This document shows, one piece after another, positions 1 to 7,183 of a DNA stretch of 64,000 nt (position 1 is its first letter; the number at the start of each line of letters is the position of its first letter). The notes below the pieces were generated by a model that worked only from the letters and a program-made list of their open reading frames with translations, ran no database searches and was not told where the DNA came from. The DNA is from Marinobacterium rhizophilum DSM 18822. GTDB lineage: Bacteria > Pseudomonadota > Gammaproteobacteria > Pseudomonadales > Balneatricaceae. Where the stretch lies: the NCBI RefSeq assembly GCF_000378045.1, contig NZ_KB899099.1:1-64000 (forward strand), given 5' to 3'. The position numbers and the translations under genes are program-made.

Positions 1-543
1 TGGCTGATCAATGCAATCAATGGCCTGGCGCTGATCCTGTACCGGATCAGCGGCCTGCTGCTGGTCCTGATGATGCTCAGTGTGGTGGTAGATGTCGCTA
101 CTCGCAGTCTGTTCGCCATGACCGAAGGTTCAGTTGACCTGACCTTTACGGGGGGCATCGAGCTGGTGAAGTACGGCCTGCTGTTCTCCATGCTGTTTGC
201 TTTCCCCCATGCCGTCGACAAGGGACAGATCGTGGTGGACCTGTTCACCCATAATCTGGCACCCGGCACGCTGCGCTGGTTCGACGGCTTCTATACCTTC
301 TGCTTTGGCATATTCGGCGCCCTGCTGTGCTGGCGCTTTATCGAAGCAGCCGAGGCAGCGCGCCTGAGCGGCGAACTGACCCAGGATCTGCTGCTGCCGC
401 TGGCACCGATGTATCTGGTATCCGCCTTTGCGCTGGGTGTACTGGCGCTGCGCGGCTTCAGCTGCGGCGTTCTGGAGTTAATGGGCAAGAAGGAATTAAT
501 GAGCCAGAAGGCATTAATGGGCAAGAAGAAGGTAACGGCATGA
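1..543 (+). CDS. TRAP transporter small permease, DctQ-type (5' partial)
   Basis: The frame is open from base 1, so the N-terminus lies outside the window. The visible ~180 residues show four hydrophobic segments with short loops, the DctQ fold. DctQ is the small membrane subunit that pairs with DctM to import organic acids or similar solutes using a Na+ gradient and a periplasmic binding protein; that binding protein is not in view, so the substrate is unknown. The stop overlaps the dctM start (ATGA). The last ~20 residues are a lysine-rich tail made of three near-identical six-residue units, unusual for the family. Confidence 0.85.
   Translation, partial: WLINAINGLALILYRISGLLLVLMMLSVVVDVATRSLFAMTEGSVDLTFTGGIELVKYGLLFSMLFAFPHAVDKGQIVVDLFTHNLAPGTLRWFDGFYTFCFGIFGALLCWRFIEAAEAARLSGELTQDLLLPLAPMYLVSAFALGVLALRGFSCGVLELMGKKELMSQKALMGKKKVTA
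475..528 (+). repeat. three 18-bp tandem units in the dctQ 3' end
   Basis: Three consecutive 18-bp units (475-492, 493-510, 511-528) each contain a version of TTAATGRGCMAGAAG. They encode ELMGKK, ELMSQK and ALMGKK in frame. Confidence 0.85.
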
Positions 544-1826
544 GTGCTCCCCTGATTGGATTGGTCTGCATGGGCCTGATGCTGGTGATGATTGCGCTGC
601 GCTGCCCCATCGCCCTGGCCATGGCAGCCACCGGCGTGATCGGCTTTGGCACCATCATCGCCTTTGATCCGGCCTTCGCGATTCTGGAGGCCGGCCCCTT
701 TGAAACCCTGAGCAATTACAGTTTCAGCCCGATTCCGATGTTTCTGCTCATGGGAGTGCTGGCCTCGCACGCCAACATGTCCAGCGAGCTGTTCAACGCG
801 GCGCGCTCGCTGTTTGGCGGCTGGCGCGGCGGCATGGCGCTGGCGGCGGTATCGGCCTGCGGCACCTTCTCGGCCATTTCGGGCTCCTCGGTCGCCACCG
901 CGGCCAGCATGGCGCGGGTGGCACTGCCGGAAATGCGCAAGCACGGTTATGCCGACTCCCTGGCGACCGGTACTTTGGCCGCCGGCGGTACCCTGGGGAT
1001 CATGATTCCGCCCAGTATTGCGCTGCTGCTCTATGCGCTGATCACCGAACAGTCGGTGGGCGACATGTTTATCGCCGGCCTGCTGCCGGGCATTCTGGGG
1101 CTGGTGCTGTACTGCGTGACCATCGCGCTGCTGGTGCACTTTTATCCACAACTGGCCCGGGGCGGTAAGCCGACCACGCTGAAACAGAAGATCGTCGGCA
1201 TGTGGGGCTTTGTCCCCTTCATGTTCGTGTTCGCGATCATTATCGGCGGTATCTACACGGGTATCTTCACGCCGACCGAAGCGGCGGCCATCGGCGCCTT
1301 CGCCACCCTGCTGGTGGCCCTGTACCGGGGCATGGGCTGGGCGGGTTTCATGTCGGCGGTGGAAGAGGCACTGGCGCTCAGCGCGATGATTTTCTTCATG
1401 ATCGTGGGGGCGGAGATCTTCGGCTACTTCCTGTCGGTGTCGCGCATTTCCTTCTTCCTGACCGAAACCGTGAGCCAGCTGGGCTGGCCGCCCTACGGCG
1501 TGCTGTTCGCCGTGCTATTGCTGTTCATCCTGCTGGGCTGCGTGATGGACAGCATCGCCATGCTGCTGCTGACCGTACCGGTGGTGCTGCCGCTGATTAT
1601 TGAAGCAGGTTTCGATCCGGTCTGGTTCGGCATCGTCGCGGTGATCACGGTGGAACTCGGCCTCATTACACCGCCGGTGGGCATGAACGTCTTCGTGATC
1701 AAGAGCGTGGCGCCGGACGTGCCCATGGGACAGGTCTTTCGGGGCGTGTTCCCGTTCGTGCTGTCGGATGTGGTGCGGCTGTTCCTGCTGATCCTGTTCC
1801 CGGTGTTGGCGCTGGGCTTGGTCTGA
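540..1826 (+). CDS. TRAP transporter large permease, DctM-type
   Basis: The 428-residue protein is the normal length for DctM and is strongly hydrophobic, with about a dozen membrane segments. It contains the family's glycine-rich loops (GGTLGIMIPPS near residue 150; ELGLITPPVGMN near residue 363). DctM forms the transport path and works with DctQ and a periplasmic binding protein. The ATG at 540 overlaps the dctQ stop, so the genes are translationally coupled. A 35-bp piece of its 3' end is copied just after the gene. Confidence 0.93.
   Translation: MSAPLIGLVCMGLMLVMIALRCPIALAMAATGVIGFGTIIAFDPAFAILEAGPFETLSNYSFSPIPMFLLMGVLASHANMSSELFNAARSLFGGWRGGMALAAVSACGTFSAISGSSVATAASMARVALPEMRKHGYADSLATGTLAAGGTLGIMIPPSIALLLYALITEQSVGDMFIAGLLPGILGLVLYCVTIALLVHFYPQLARGGKPTTLKQKIVGMWGFVPFMFVFAIIIGGIYTGIFTPTEAAAIGAFATLLVALYRGMGWAGFMSAVEEALALSAMIFFMIVGAEIFGYFLSVSRISFFLTETVSQLGWPPYGVLFAVLLLFILLGCVMDSIAMLLLTVPVVLPLIIEAGFDPVWFGIVAVITVELGLITPPVGMNVFVIKSVAPDVPMGQVFRGVFPFVLSDVVRLFLLILFPVLALGLV
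1680..1714 (+). repeat. 35-bp direct repeat, copy 1 (inside dctM)
   Basis: This segment of the dctM 3' end recurs at 1846-1880 with one mismatch (T to G in GTCTTCGTG/GTCTGCGTG). Confidence 0.9.
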
Positions 1827-1845
1827 TCACCGCTCTCCGGGTTCC

Positions 1846-1880
1846 GGCATGAACGTCTGCGTGATCAAGAGCGTGGCGCC
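1846..1880 (+). repeat. 35-bp direct repeat, copy 2 (end of the MocA-like gene)
   Basis: This copy of dctM 1680-1714 begins 19 bp after the dctM stop. Read on the minus strand it supplies the stop codon and the last residues (LAPRS) of the neighbouring nucleotidyltransferase gene. Confidence 0.9.
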
Positions 1881-2482
1881 AGCAGCCGATAGCGTTCGCG
1901 CAACGCTTCCAGATCCTCGGGCCGGTCGGCATCCATCAGCACGCCGGGGTCGTCCACCTCGATGTACATGCAAGCTTCCGGGTGACGATGGATCACCGAC
2001 CGCGCACCCTCCTCATCCTGTAACAGCGACAGTTCGTTCCAGAAGTTGCGCCCGAAGATCACCGGATGGCCGGCCCGGCCGTGAAATTCCGGACGAACGA
2101 TATGGTCCGCCGCGGCATGCTCGATCAGAACCTCAAAGGTATCAGGCTCAATACAGGGCATATCACCCAGCAGCACGGCCGCCGCCGTTGCCTGCGACGT
2201 GCACAGTGCCCTGAATCCGTCCGCGATACTGAAGCCCAGGCCCTGATCGGCACGCGGAGAAAGCACGATCTGCAATGCGGAGTCGGTCAGCGCCAGCGTG
2301 GCAGGATCATCATCGCTGCGAAGCACCACCCAGACCTCATCGAACTGCGCTGCCATGGACTGCACCGTGGCGGCCAGCAGCGTGCATTCGGGCAGCAGCT
2401 TTTCACACCGCTTGTCGGTACCGAAACGGCGAGCACGTCCGGCGGCCATCACCAGGGCGATAACTGTATTGTTTTCCCGCAT
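1865..2482 (-). CDS. MobA/MocA-like molybdenum-cofactor nucleotidyltransferase family protein
   Basis: The N-terminus has the NTP-binding signature LVMAAGRARRFGTDK (residues ~6-20), and the middle has LLGDMPCIEP, the metal-binding GDMP motif. This is the NTP_transf_3 family, whose MocA members add CMP or GMP to molybdopterin. At 205 residues it is about family length. The ATG at 2482 is preferred; an in-frame TTG lies six codons upstream. It is convergent with dctM and stands alone here. The final residues come from a duplicated dctM fragment, so the original C-terminus may have been replaced. Whether it makes the CMP or GMP form, or acts on another substrate, cannot be told. Confidence 0.8.
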   Translation of the reverse strand: MRENNTVIALVMAAGRARRFGTDKRCEKLLPECTLLAATVQSMAAQFDEVWVVLRSDDDPATLALTDSALQIVLSPRADQGLGFSIADGFRALCTSQATAAAVLLGDMPCIEPDTFEVLIEHAAADHIVRPEFHGRAGHPVIFGRNFWNELSLLQDEEGARSVIHRHPEACMYIEVDDPGVLMDADRPEDLEALRERYRLLAPRS

Positions 2483-2741
2483 TGCGTGCCCCGGTTCCAA
2501 GTTTGTGGCGTACAGCTGCCACTATAGCAATGCCGGTCATTCGCGCCCTGAATTTAATGCAGACACAGAACCCGAACGCCGGGCAAACAATCAGCACCTC
2601 CAGCCCCTGCCCGAACCACGACTATTGGGGGTGAGTCTCGGTCTCTTGTCGCCCCGAACTTGGTGCAGCCCCACAGACCCACTCATCAAAAGGCTTTACT
2701 ATCAGATAGCCGAGAACATTATTGAACACTTAATGATCACC

Positions 2742-2768
2742 TGTACACTGCGCACTGGCTGCTATAAT
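2742..2768 (+). promoter_or_regulatory. extended -10 promoter upstream of the 2870 gene
   Basis: A perfect TATAAT at 2763-2768 is preceded by TGC, giving an extended -10. TGTACA at 2742-2747 is a weak -35 at 15 bp. It points to the gene at 2870. A short perfect hairpin (CCGTTT-GAT-AAACGG, 2823-2837) lies in the predicted leader. The rest of the 387-bp gap shows nothing else. Confidence 0.55.
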
Positions 2769-2869
2769 TAAAGATGGCAGCAAAGGGGATCTGACATTCC
2801 ACCCGCTGACCTAAAGACTCCACCGTTTGATAAACGGGACATCTCAGATCCACATTTCGGAGGTGTGTC

Positions 2870-3424
2870 ATGCAACGGCACTTTTACATCAGTGATAACC
2901 TCGACGAGCTTGAAACCGTCGAACATGAACTGGAAGCCGGCGGAATAAGCATTGAGCAGATTCATGTGCTGAGCGACAGCGAGGCCGCTGTAGATCAGCA
3001 TCATCTACCGGAAATCGCATCATTCATGAAGCAGGATGTAGTGCACTCCGGCGAGATTGGCGCCGTCGTCGGTATTGTACTATCCGCACTGGTGCTGGCG
3101 GTGGCCTACTGGATGGGCTGGACGGATACCGCTGCAGGCTGGATACCCTTTGCGTTCCTCGCGGTAGTCATACTGGGCTTCTGCGCCTGGGAAGGCGGTT
3201 TCTTTGGCATTCAGGAACCCAACGCGCATTTTCGTCGCTTCAAACGGCTATTGAAGCATGGCAAACATATCTTTTTTGTCGATGTCGAGCCAGAGCAGGA
3301 GGATATTCTGGACAAGGTGGTAAAACAGCACCCACGCCTGAAAATTGCCGGTACCGGTGAAGCCGCACCACATTTCGTGGTCGCCTGGTTGCACAGATGG
3401 CATCAGTTCAAGCGCACCATTTAG
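2870..3424 (+). CDS. small membrane protein of unknown function
   Basis: The 184-residue protein has a cytosolic-looking acidic N-terminus (~60 residues), two adjacent membrane helices (about residues 63-85 and 92-112) and a basic then acidic C-terminal domain containing FFVDVEPEQEDIL. A clear ribosome site (GGAGGTG) precedes the ATG. Similar proteins occur as single genes in Pseudomonas and relatives, but I know of no established function. An in-frame pair of short helices between two soluble domains suggests a membrane-anchored sensor or regulator; this is only a guess. It is monocistronic and convergent with the cox operon. Confidence 0.7.
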   Translation: MQRHFYISDNLDELETVEHELEAGGISIEQIHVLSDSEAAVDQHHLPEIASFMKQDVVHSGEIGAVVGIVLSALVLAVAYWMGWTDTAAGWIPFAFLAVVILGFCAWEGGFFGIQEPNAHFRRFKRLLKHGKHIFFVDVEPEQEDILDKVVKQHPRLKIAGTGEAAPHFVVAWLHRWHQFKRTI

Positions 3425-3459
3425 TGTACTGCTTCGCCCTAATGGGTGCTTATAAAGCC

Positions 3460-3547
3460 CGCCAATTCGTGTCCGGCAAGGCGCCGTTCGCCGGTAATAG
3501 TGGGGGCTCTTGCCGAGAGCGGCAACGCAGCAGGGCACGAATTGGCG
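3460..3547. repeat. cloverleaf-like inverted-repeat element
   Basis: The outer arms CGCCAATTCGTGTCC (3460-3474) and GGGCACGAATTGGCG (3533-3547) are complementary at 14 of 15 positions. Between them lie two further potential hairpins, CCGGC...GCCGG near 3472-3493 and TTGCCG-AGAG-CGGCAA near 3510-3525. The element lies in the convergent gap between the 2870 gene and the cox operon. Confidence 0.6.
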
Positions 3548-3603
3548 ACTCGCTAAAACCGCCTCTAAGAGCGAAACAGTAAACTAGCTGCATGCCCTCA
3601 GCC

Positions 3604-3633
3604 CCACCCGACAGCATCCTGATGGCCGGGTGG
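3604..3633 (-). terminator. stem-loop at the end of the cox operon
   Basis: CCACCCG (3604-3610) pairs with CGGGTGG (3627-3633), two bases beyond the last cox stop. There is no U-run on either side, so it may be an mRNA end stabiliser rather than a terminator. Confidence 0.4.
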
Positions 3634-3635
3634 AG

Positions 3636-3959
3636 CTAGCCTCCACTGCCGAAAAACAGCAACCGGCGTAAAAAGATATAATCGGCCTCCGCGGCCATCA
3701 TCCCCAGCAGAACCAGCAGGCACAGCGGCGGAATCAGGATCGCATAGATAATTGCCAGCCGCTCCCAGGCCATGTGCATAAAGATCGACACGATCAGCCC
3801 GGCCTTGAGCAGCATGAAGGTGACAATCAGCCCCCAGCGCAGCAGGCCATGAAACTGAAAATAGTCCACCAGATAGGACAGGGTACTGAGGATAAACAGC
3901 AGCCCCCAAATCTTCAGATACAAGCTAATCGGATGCTGCTGCCCCTGTGTATATTCCAT
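3636..3959 (-). CDS. cytochrome c oxidase subunit IV-type small membrane protein
   Basis: This 107-residue protein has three membrane helices, with the short polar pattern (IFMHMAWERLAI) typical of prokaryotic COX4/CtaF-like subunits. The ATG at 3959 is chosen because the longer frame runs backward into the upstream gene and loses membrane-protein character. It is the last gene of the operon, ten bases after the subunit III stop. Such subunits stabilise the oxidase and have no cofactor. Confidence 0.8.
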   Translation of the reverse strand: MEYTQGQQHPISLYLKIWGLLFILSTLSYLVDYFQFHGLLRWGLIVTFMLLKAGLIVSIFMHMAWERLAIIYAILIPPLCLLVLLGMMAAEADYIFLRRLLFFGSGG

Positions 3960-3969
3960 CGCCAGCACC

Positions 3970-4686
3970 TCACCACAGATAGAAGAACGCGAATATAAAC
4001 ACCCAGACCAGATCAACGAAATGCCAGTAGAGCCCGGCGATTTCGACGACTTGGTAGTTCCCGCTGCTTTCGTAGTGCCCCCGTAGCACCTTGAGCGCCA
4101 CGATGCTGAGATAGACCACGCCAATGGATACATGTAGCCCATGGAACCCCGTGATCATGAAAAAACTGGCGCCAAACTGCGCGGCTCCCTCAGGATTGCC
4201 CCAGGGCCTGACTCCCTCCCCGATCAGCTTGCTCCACTCGAATGCCTGCATGCCAACGAAGGTTGCGCCCAGAAGTGCCGTTGCCAGCATCAGCAACCCC
4301 GTTCTGATGCGCGCCCGGCGATAGGCGAAATTGACGGCCATGGCCATGGTGCCGCTACTGCTGATCAGCACGAAGGTCATGATGGCAATCAGAATCAGTG
4401 GAATGGAGTGACCGGCAAGGGTCAGGGCAAAAACTTCGCTGGTGTTGGGCCAGGGTTCGGTTGTAGTCATGCGCACGGCCATATAGCCGATCAGAAAGCA
4501 GGAGAAAACAAAGGTATCACTGAGCAGGAAGATCCACATCATGGCCTTGCCCCAGGGCACCTGTTTGAAGGCCTCCCTGTCCGATGACCAGTCGAGATAG
4601 AACCCCTGCAGGCCACCGGGGGCCTCAGGCTCGGCCGGGGGAGCACGGTTTTCGACTACAGCAGGACCTCGCGGGAACAGGGCCAT
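3970..4686 (-). CDS. cytochrome c oxidase subunit III
   Basis: The 238-residue protein has five to six membrane helices and the family hallmarks: FEWSKL in the helix II-III region, a conserved FHGLHV near residue 180, and YWHFVDLVWVFIF at the C-terminus. Subunit III binds lipid, helps proton uptake to the D-channel and protects the catalytic subunit from turnover inactivation. It follows another subunit-III-like gene by four bases, so the operon has two members of this family. Confidence 0.92.
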   Translation of the reverse strand: MALFPRGPAVVENRAPPAEPEAPGGLQGFYLDWSSDREAFKQVPWGKAMMWIFLLSDTFVFSCFLIGYMAVRMTTTEPWPNTSEVFALTLAGHSIPLILIAIMTFVLISSSGTMAMAVNFAYRRARIRTGLLMLATALLGATFVGMQAFEWSKLIGEGVRPWGNPEGAAQFGASFFMITGFHGLHVSIGVVYLSIVALKVLRGHYESSGNYQVVEIAGLYWHFVDLVWVFIFAFFYLW

Positions 4687-4690
4687 TTCA

Positions 4691-5365
4691 TCACCTCAGG
4701 CCACAAAGGGCGGCGATTGTCTGATAGGTTTCCGGGCTGCTGCTGAGCAGCAAAAACAGTAGCAGCCAGAGTGCCAGCAGGTAGTGCCAGTAAATCGCGC
4801 AGAGTGACAGACCGGGGCGTATCCGATCCAGCCCCAGGCCGCGAACGTAACGCCAGAGGGTTCTGGCCCAGGCAACGAGCCCGCCCAGCAGATGCAGGCC
4901 ATGCAACCCCGTCAGCAGAAAAAAGAAACTGTTGGCCGGATTTGCCGTGAAGCCGTAACCCTGAATCACAAAGCTGCGCCACAACCATAGCTGACCGGCA
5001 ATAAACACCAGCGCACAAAAACCACCCAGTAAACATCCGGCAAGGCTCTCGAGGCGACGATCCTGGCCTGCCGCTACCCGGGCCCATTGCAACGCCAGGC
5101 TACCCAGCATCAGTACCAGGGTATTCAGCCACAGCGGTTCGAGCCGGCTCAGTGGCGCTGCCGGCTCAGTCAGCGGCTGCCAGTCGGCCAGCTGGGAGCG
5201 GGCAATAAACGCGATCAGAAACAGAAAGAAAAACGAACTGACAACCGCCAGGAAGACACGTAGCCCAAGAGTGGCGGTACGACTGCGTCGATCCTGATCC
5301 GGCTGCGACCCGGCGCCGCCGCCAGCGGGATAACTATGGGCCATTTTCAGTGCTGAGCCGCTCAT
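4691..5365 (-). CDS. second, divergent subunit III-like oxidase protein
   Basis: The 224-residue protein has about five membrane helices. Its C-terminal half repeats subunit III landmarks: LTGLHGLHLLGG matches the FHGLHV loop, and IYWHYLLALWLLLF matches the terminal YWHFVDLVW helix, but with the acidic residue missing. The ATG at 5365 overlaps the coxA stop (ATGA), fixing the start. Two subunit-III-family genes in tandem are seen in some caa3-type operons; the second may be an extra structural subunit. Its exact role is not known to me. Confidence 0.75.
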   Translation of the reverse strand: MSGSALKMAHSYPAGGGAGSQPDQDRRSRTATLGLRVFLAVVSSFFFLFLIAFIARSQLADWQPLTEPAAPLSRLEPLWLNTLVLMLGSLALQWARVAAGQDRRLESLAGCLLGGFCALVFIAGQLWLWRSFVIQGYGFTANPANSFFFLLTGLHGLHLLGGLVAWARTLWRYVRGLGLDRIRPGLSLCAIYWHYLLALWLLLFLLLSSSPETYQTIAALCGLR

Positions 5366-7140
5366 GAGTCTGACTCCCTGCCGCTCTCCCCACTGCCCGG
5401 CCGCCGGGCCAGCGCGGCCTGATCCTGTTCCGACAGCGTCTGCGGAACAAAATCCTGCACCAGCCCCGGTACGCTGTAATCGTAGGCCCAGCGATGCACC
5501 ACCGGCAGGTGGGGCCCCCAGTTGCCATGGGCCGGTGGGGTCTCGGGCGTTTGCCACTCCAGGCTGGTTGCATTCCAGGGATTGGGGCCCGACGGCGGCC
5601 CCCTGAAGGTACTCCACAGCAGATTTCCCAGGAACAGCAACTGGCTGACACCCACAATCAGTGCCGCCACCGTGATAAAGGCGTTAAGATCATGGGCCGA
5701 CTGCGGAATGAAGTCATACCCCTCGAAGGAATAGTACCGTCTTGGCATGCCCAGAAAGCCCAGGTAGTGCATCGGAAAGTAGATTGCATAGGTGCCCAGA
5801 AAGGTGATCCAGAAATGCAGCTGTCCGACGGTATCGTTCAGCATCCGGCCAGTCACCTTCGGGAACCAGTGGTAAATGGCACCGAACACCACCAGTATCG
5901 GCGCGACGCCCATAACCATGTGAAAATGCGCCACCACAAAATAGGTATCCGACAAGGGTATATCGACGATCACGTTGCCGAGAAAAAGCCCGGTCAGCCC
6001 TCCCACCAGAAAGGTCAGGATAAAGGCCAGTGCGAACAGCATGGGCACCCGCAGGTGGATGTCGCCCCGCCATAGCGTAAGCACCCAGTTGTACACTTTG
6101 AGCGCAGTGGGCACAGCGATGATCAAGGTGGTGGTCGCGAAGAAAAAGCCGAATGTTGGATTCATGCCGCTGACGTACATATGGTGCGCCCAGACCACAA
6201 AACTCAGTACCCCGATGGCCACGATGGCCCACACCATCATGCGATATCCGAAGATGTTCTTGCGCGCATGGGTACTGATCAGATCCGATACCAGGCCAAA
6301 GGCCGGCAGCGCCACGATATAGACTTCCGGGTGGCCAAAGAACCAGAACAGGTGCTGGAACAAAATAGGACTGCCGCCTTCATGGTCCAGCGGTTGCCCC
6401 ATGGACATCATGGCCGGCATAAAGAAACTGGTGCCCAGCAAGCGGTCACACAGCATCATGATGGCGCTGACAAAGAGCGCAGGAAATGCCAGTAGCGCCA
6501 GTACGGTTGCCATAAAGATGCCCCAGACCGTCAGCGGCATCCGAAACAGAGTCATGCCGAAGGTGCGCGCCTGCAGCACCGTGGTGACGTAGTTCAGCCC
6601 CCCCATGGTGGCGGCAACGATAAAGATTGCCAGCGATACCAGCATCAGTACGATGCCCCAGTCCGTGCCGGGTGTGCCGCGGGTAATGGACTGGGGTGGA
6701 TACAGTGTCCAGCCGGCACCGGTAGGCCCGCCAGGTACGAAAAAACTACTCAGCAGCACCAGCACCGAGAGCAGGAAAAACCAGTAGCTCAGCATATTGA
6801 GATAGGGGAACACCATGTCACGGGCGCCCACCATCAGCGGAATCAGGTAATTGCCGAACCCGCCCAGAAACAGCGCCGTCAGCAGGTAGATCACCATGAT
6901 CATGCCGTGCATGGTCATGGCCTGATAATAGGCCGCGGGGTCCATGAACTCGAGACTGCCTGGAAAGCCGAGTTGCATGCGCATCAGGCCCGACAGAACC
7001 AGGCCCACAAGGCCCACGAAGATAGCGGTCAGGCCATACTGAATCGCAATAACCTTGTGATCCTGGCTCCAGATGTAGCGTGTCAGAAAACTGCCCGGCA
7101 CATGCACGGAAGCCCGTTCCGCTTGCTCTGCATAGGCCAT
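5362..7140 (-). CDS. coxA: cytochrome c oxidase subunit I
   Basis: This is the catalytic heme-copper subunit (592 residues, 12 or more membrane helices) that reduces O2 to water and pumps protons. Visible landmarks are the low-spin heme ligand in TMHGMIMV, the CuB region FGHPEVY with its His-Tyr cross-link pair, the His pair in WAHHMY, and the two heme ligands in AHFHMVMG. A conserved Asp (GARDMVFP) and Lys (TALKVYNW) fit the D and K channels, and the Glu in GHPEVY indicates an A1-type enzyme. Two adjacent ATGs exist (7143, 7140); the second has better spacing to AGGAGG. Confidence 0.95.
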   Translation of the reverse strand: MAYAEQAERASVHVPGSFLTRYIWSQDHKVIAIQYGLTAIFVGLVGLVLSGLMRMQLGFPGSLEFMDPAAYYQAMTMHGMIMVIYLLTALFLGGFGNYLIPLMVGARDMVFPYLNMLSYWFFLLSVLVLLSSFFVPGGPTGAGWTLYPPQSITRGTPGTDWGIVLMLVSLAIFIVAATMGGLNYVTTVLQARTFGMTLFRMPLTVWGIFMATVLALLAFPALFVSAIMMLCDRLLGTSFFMPAMMSMGQPLDHEGGSPILFQHLFWFFGHPEVYIVALPAFGLVSDLISTHARKNIFGYRMMVWAIVAIGVLSFVVWAHHMYVSGMNPTFGFFFATTTLIIAVPTALKVYNWVLTLWRGDIHLRVPMLFALAFILTFLVGGLTGLFLGNVIVDIPLSDTYFVVAHFHMVMGVAPILVVFGAIYHWFPKVTGRMLNDTVGQLHFWITFLGTYAIYFPMHYLGFLGMPRRYYSFEGYDFIPQSAHDLNAFITVAALIVGVSQLLFLGNLLWSTFRGPPSGPNPWNATSLEWQTPETPPAHGNWGPHLPVVHRWAYDYSVPGLVQDFVPQTLSEQDQAALARRPGSGESGRESDS

Positions 7141-7183
7141 CATATCCTCCTCAGACACAGCACATACCGGTGCTGCGCCACTG

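Noticed and set aside
3460-3547. integron attC recombination site
   Set aside because: Size and fold are similar, but the ends lack the RYYYAAC and GTTRRRY core sites, and there is no integrase or gene cassette nearby.
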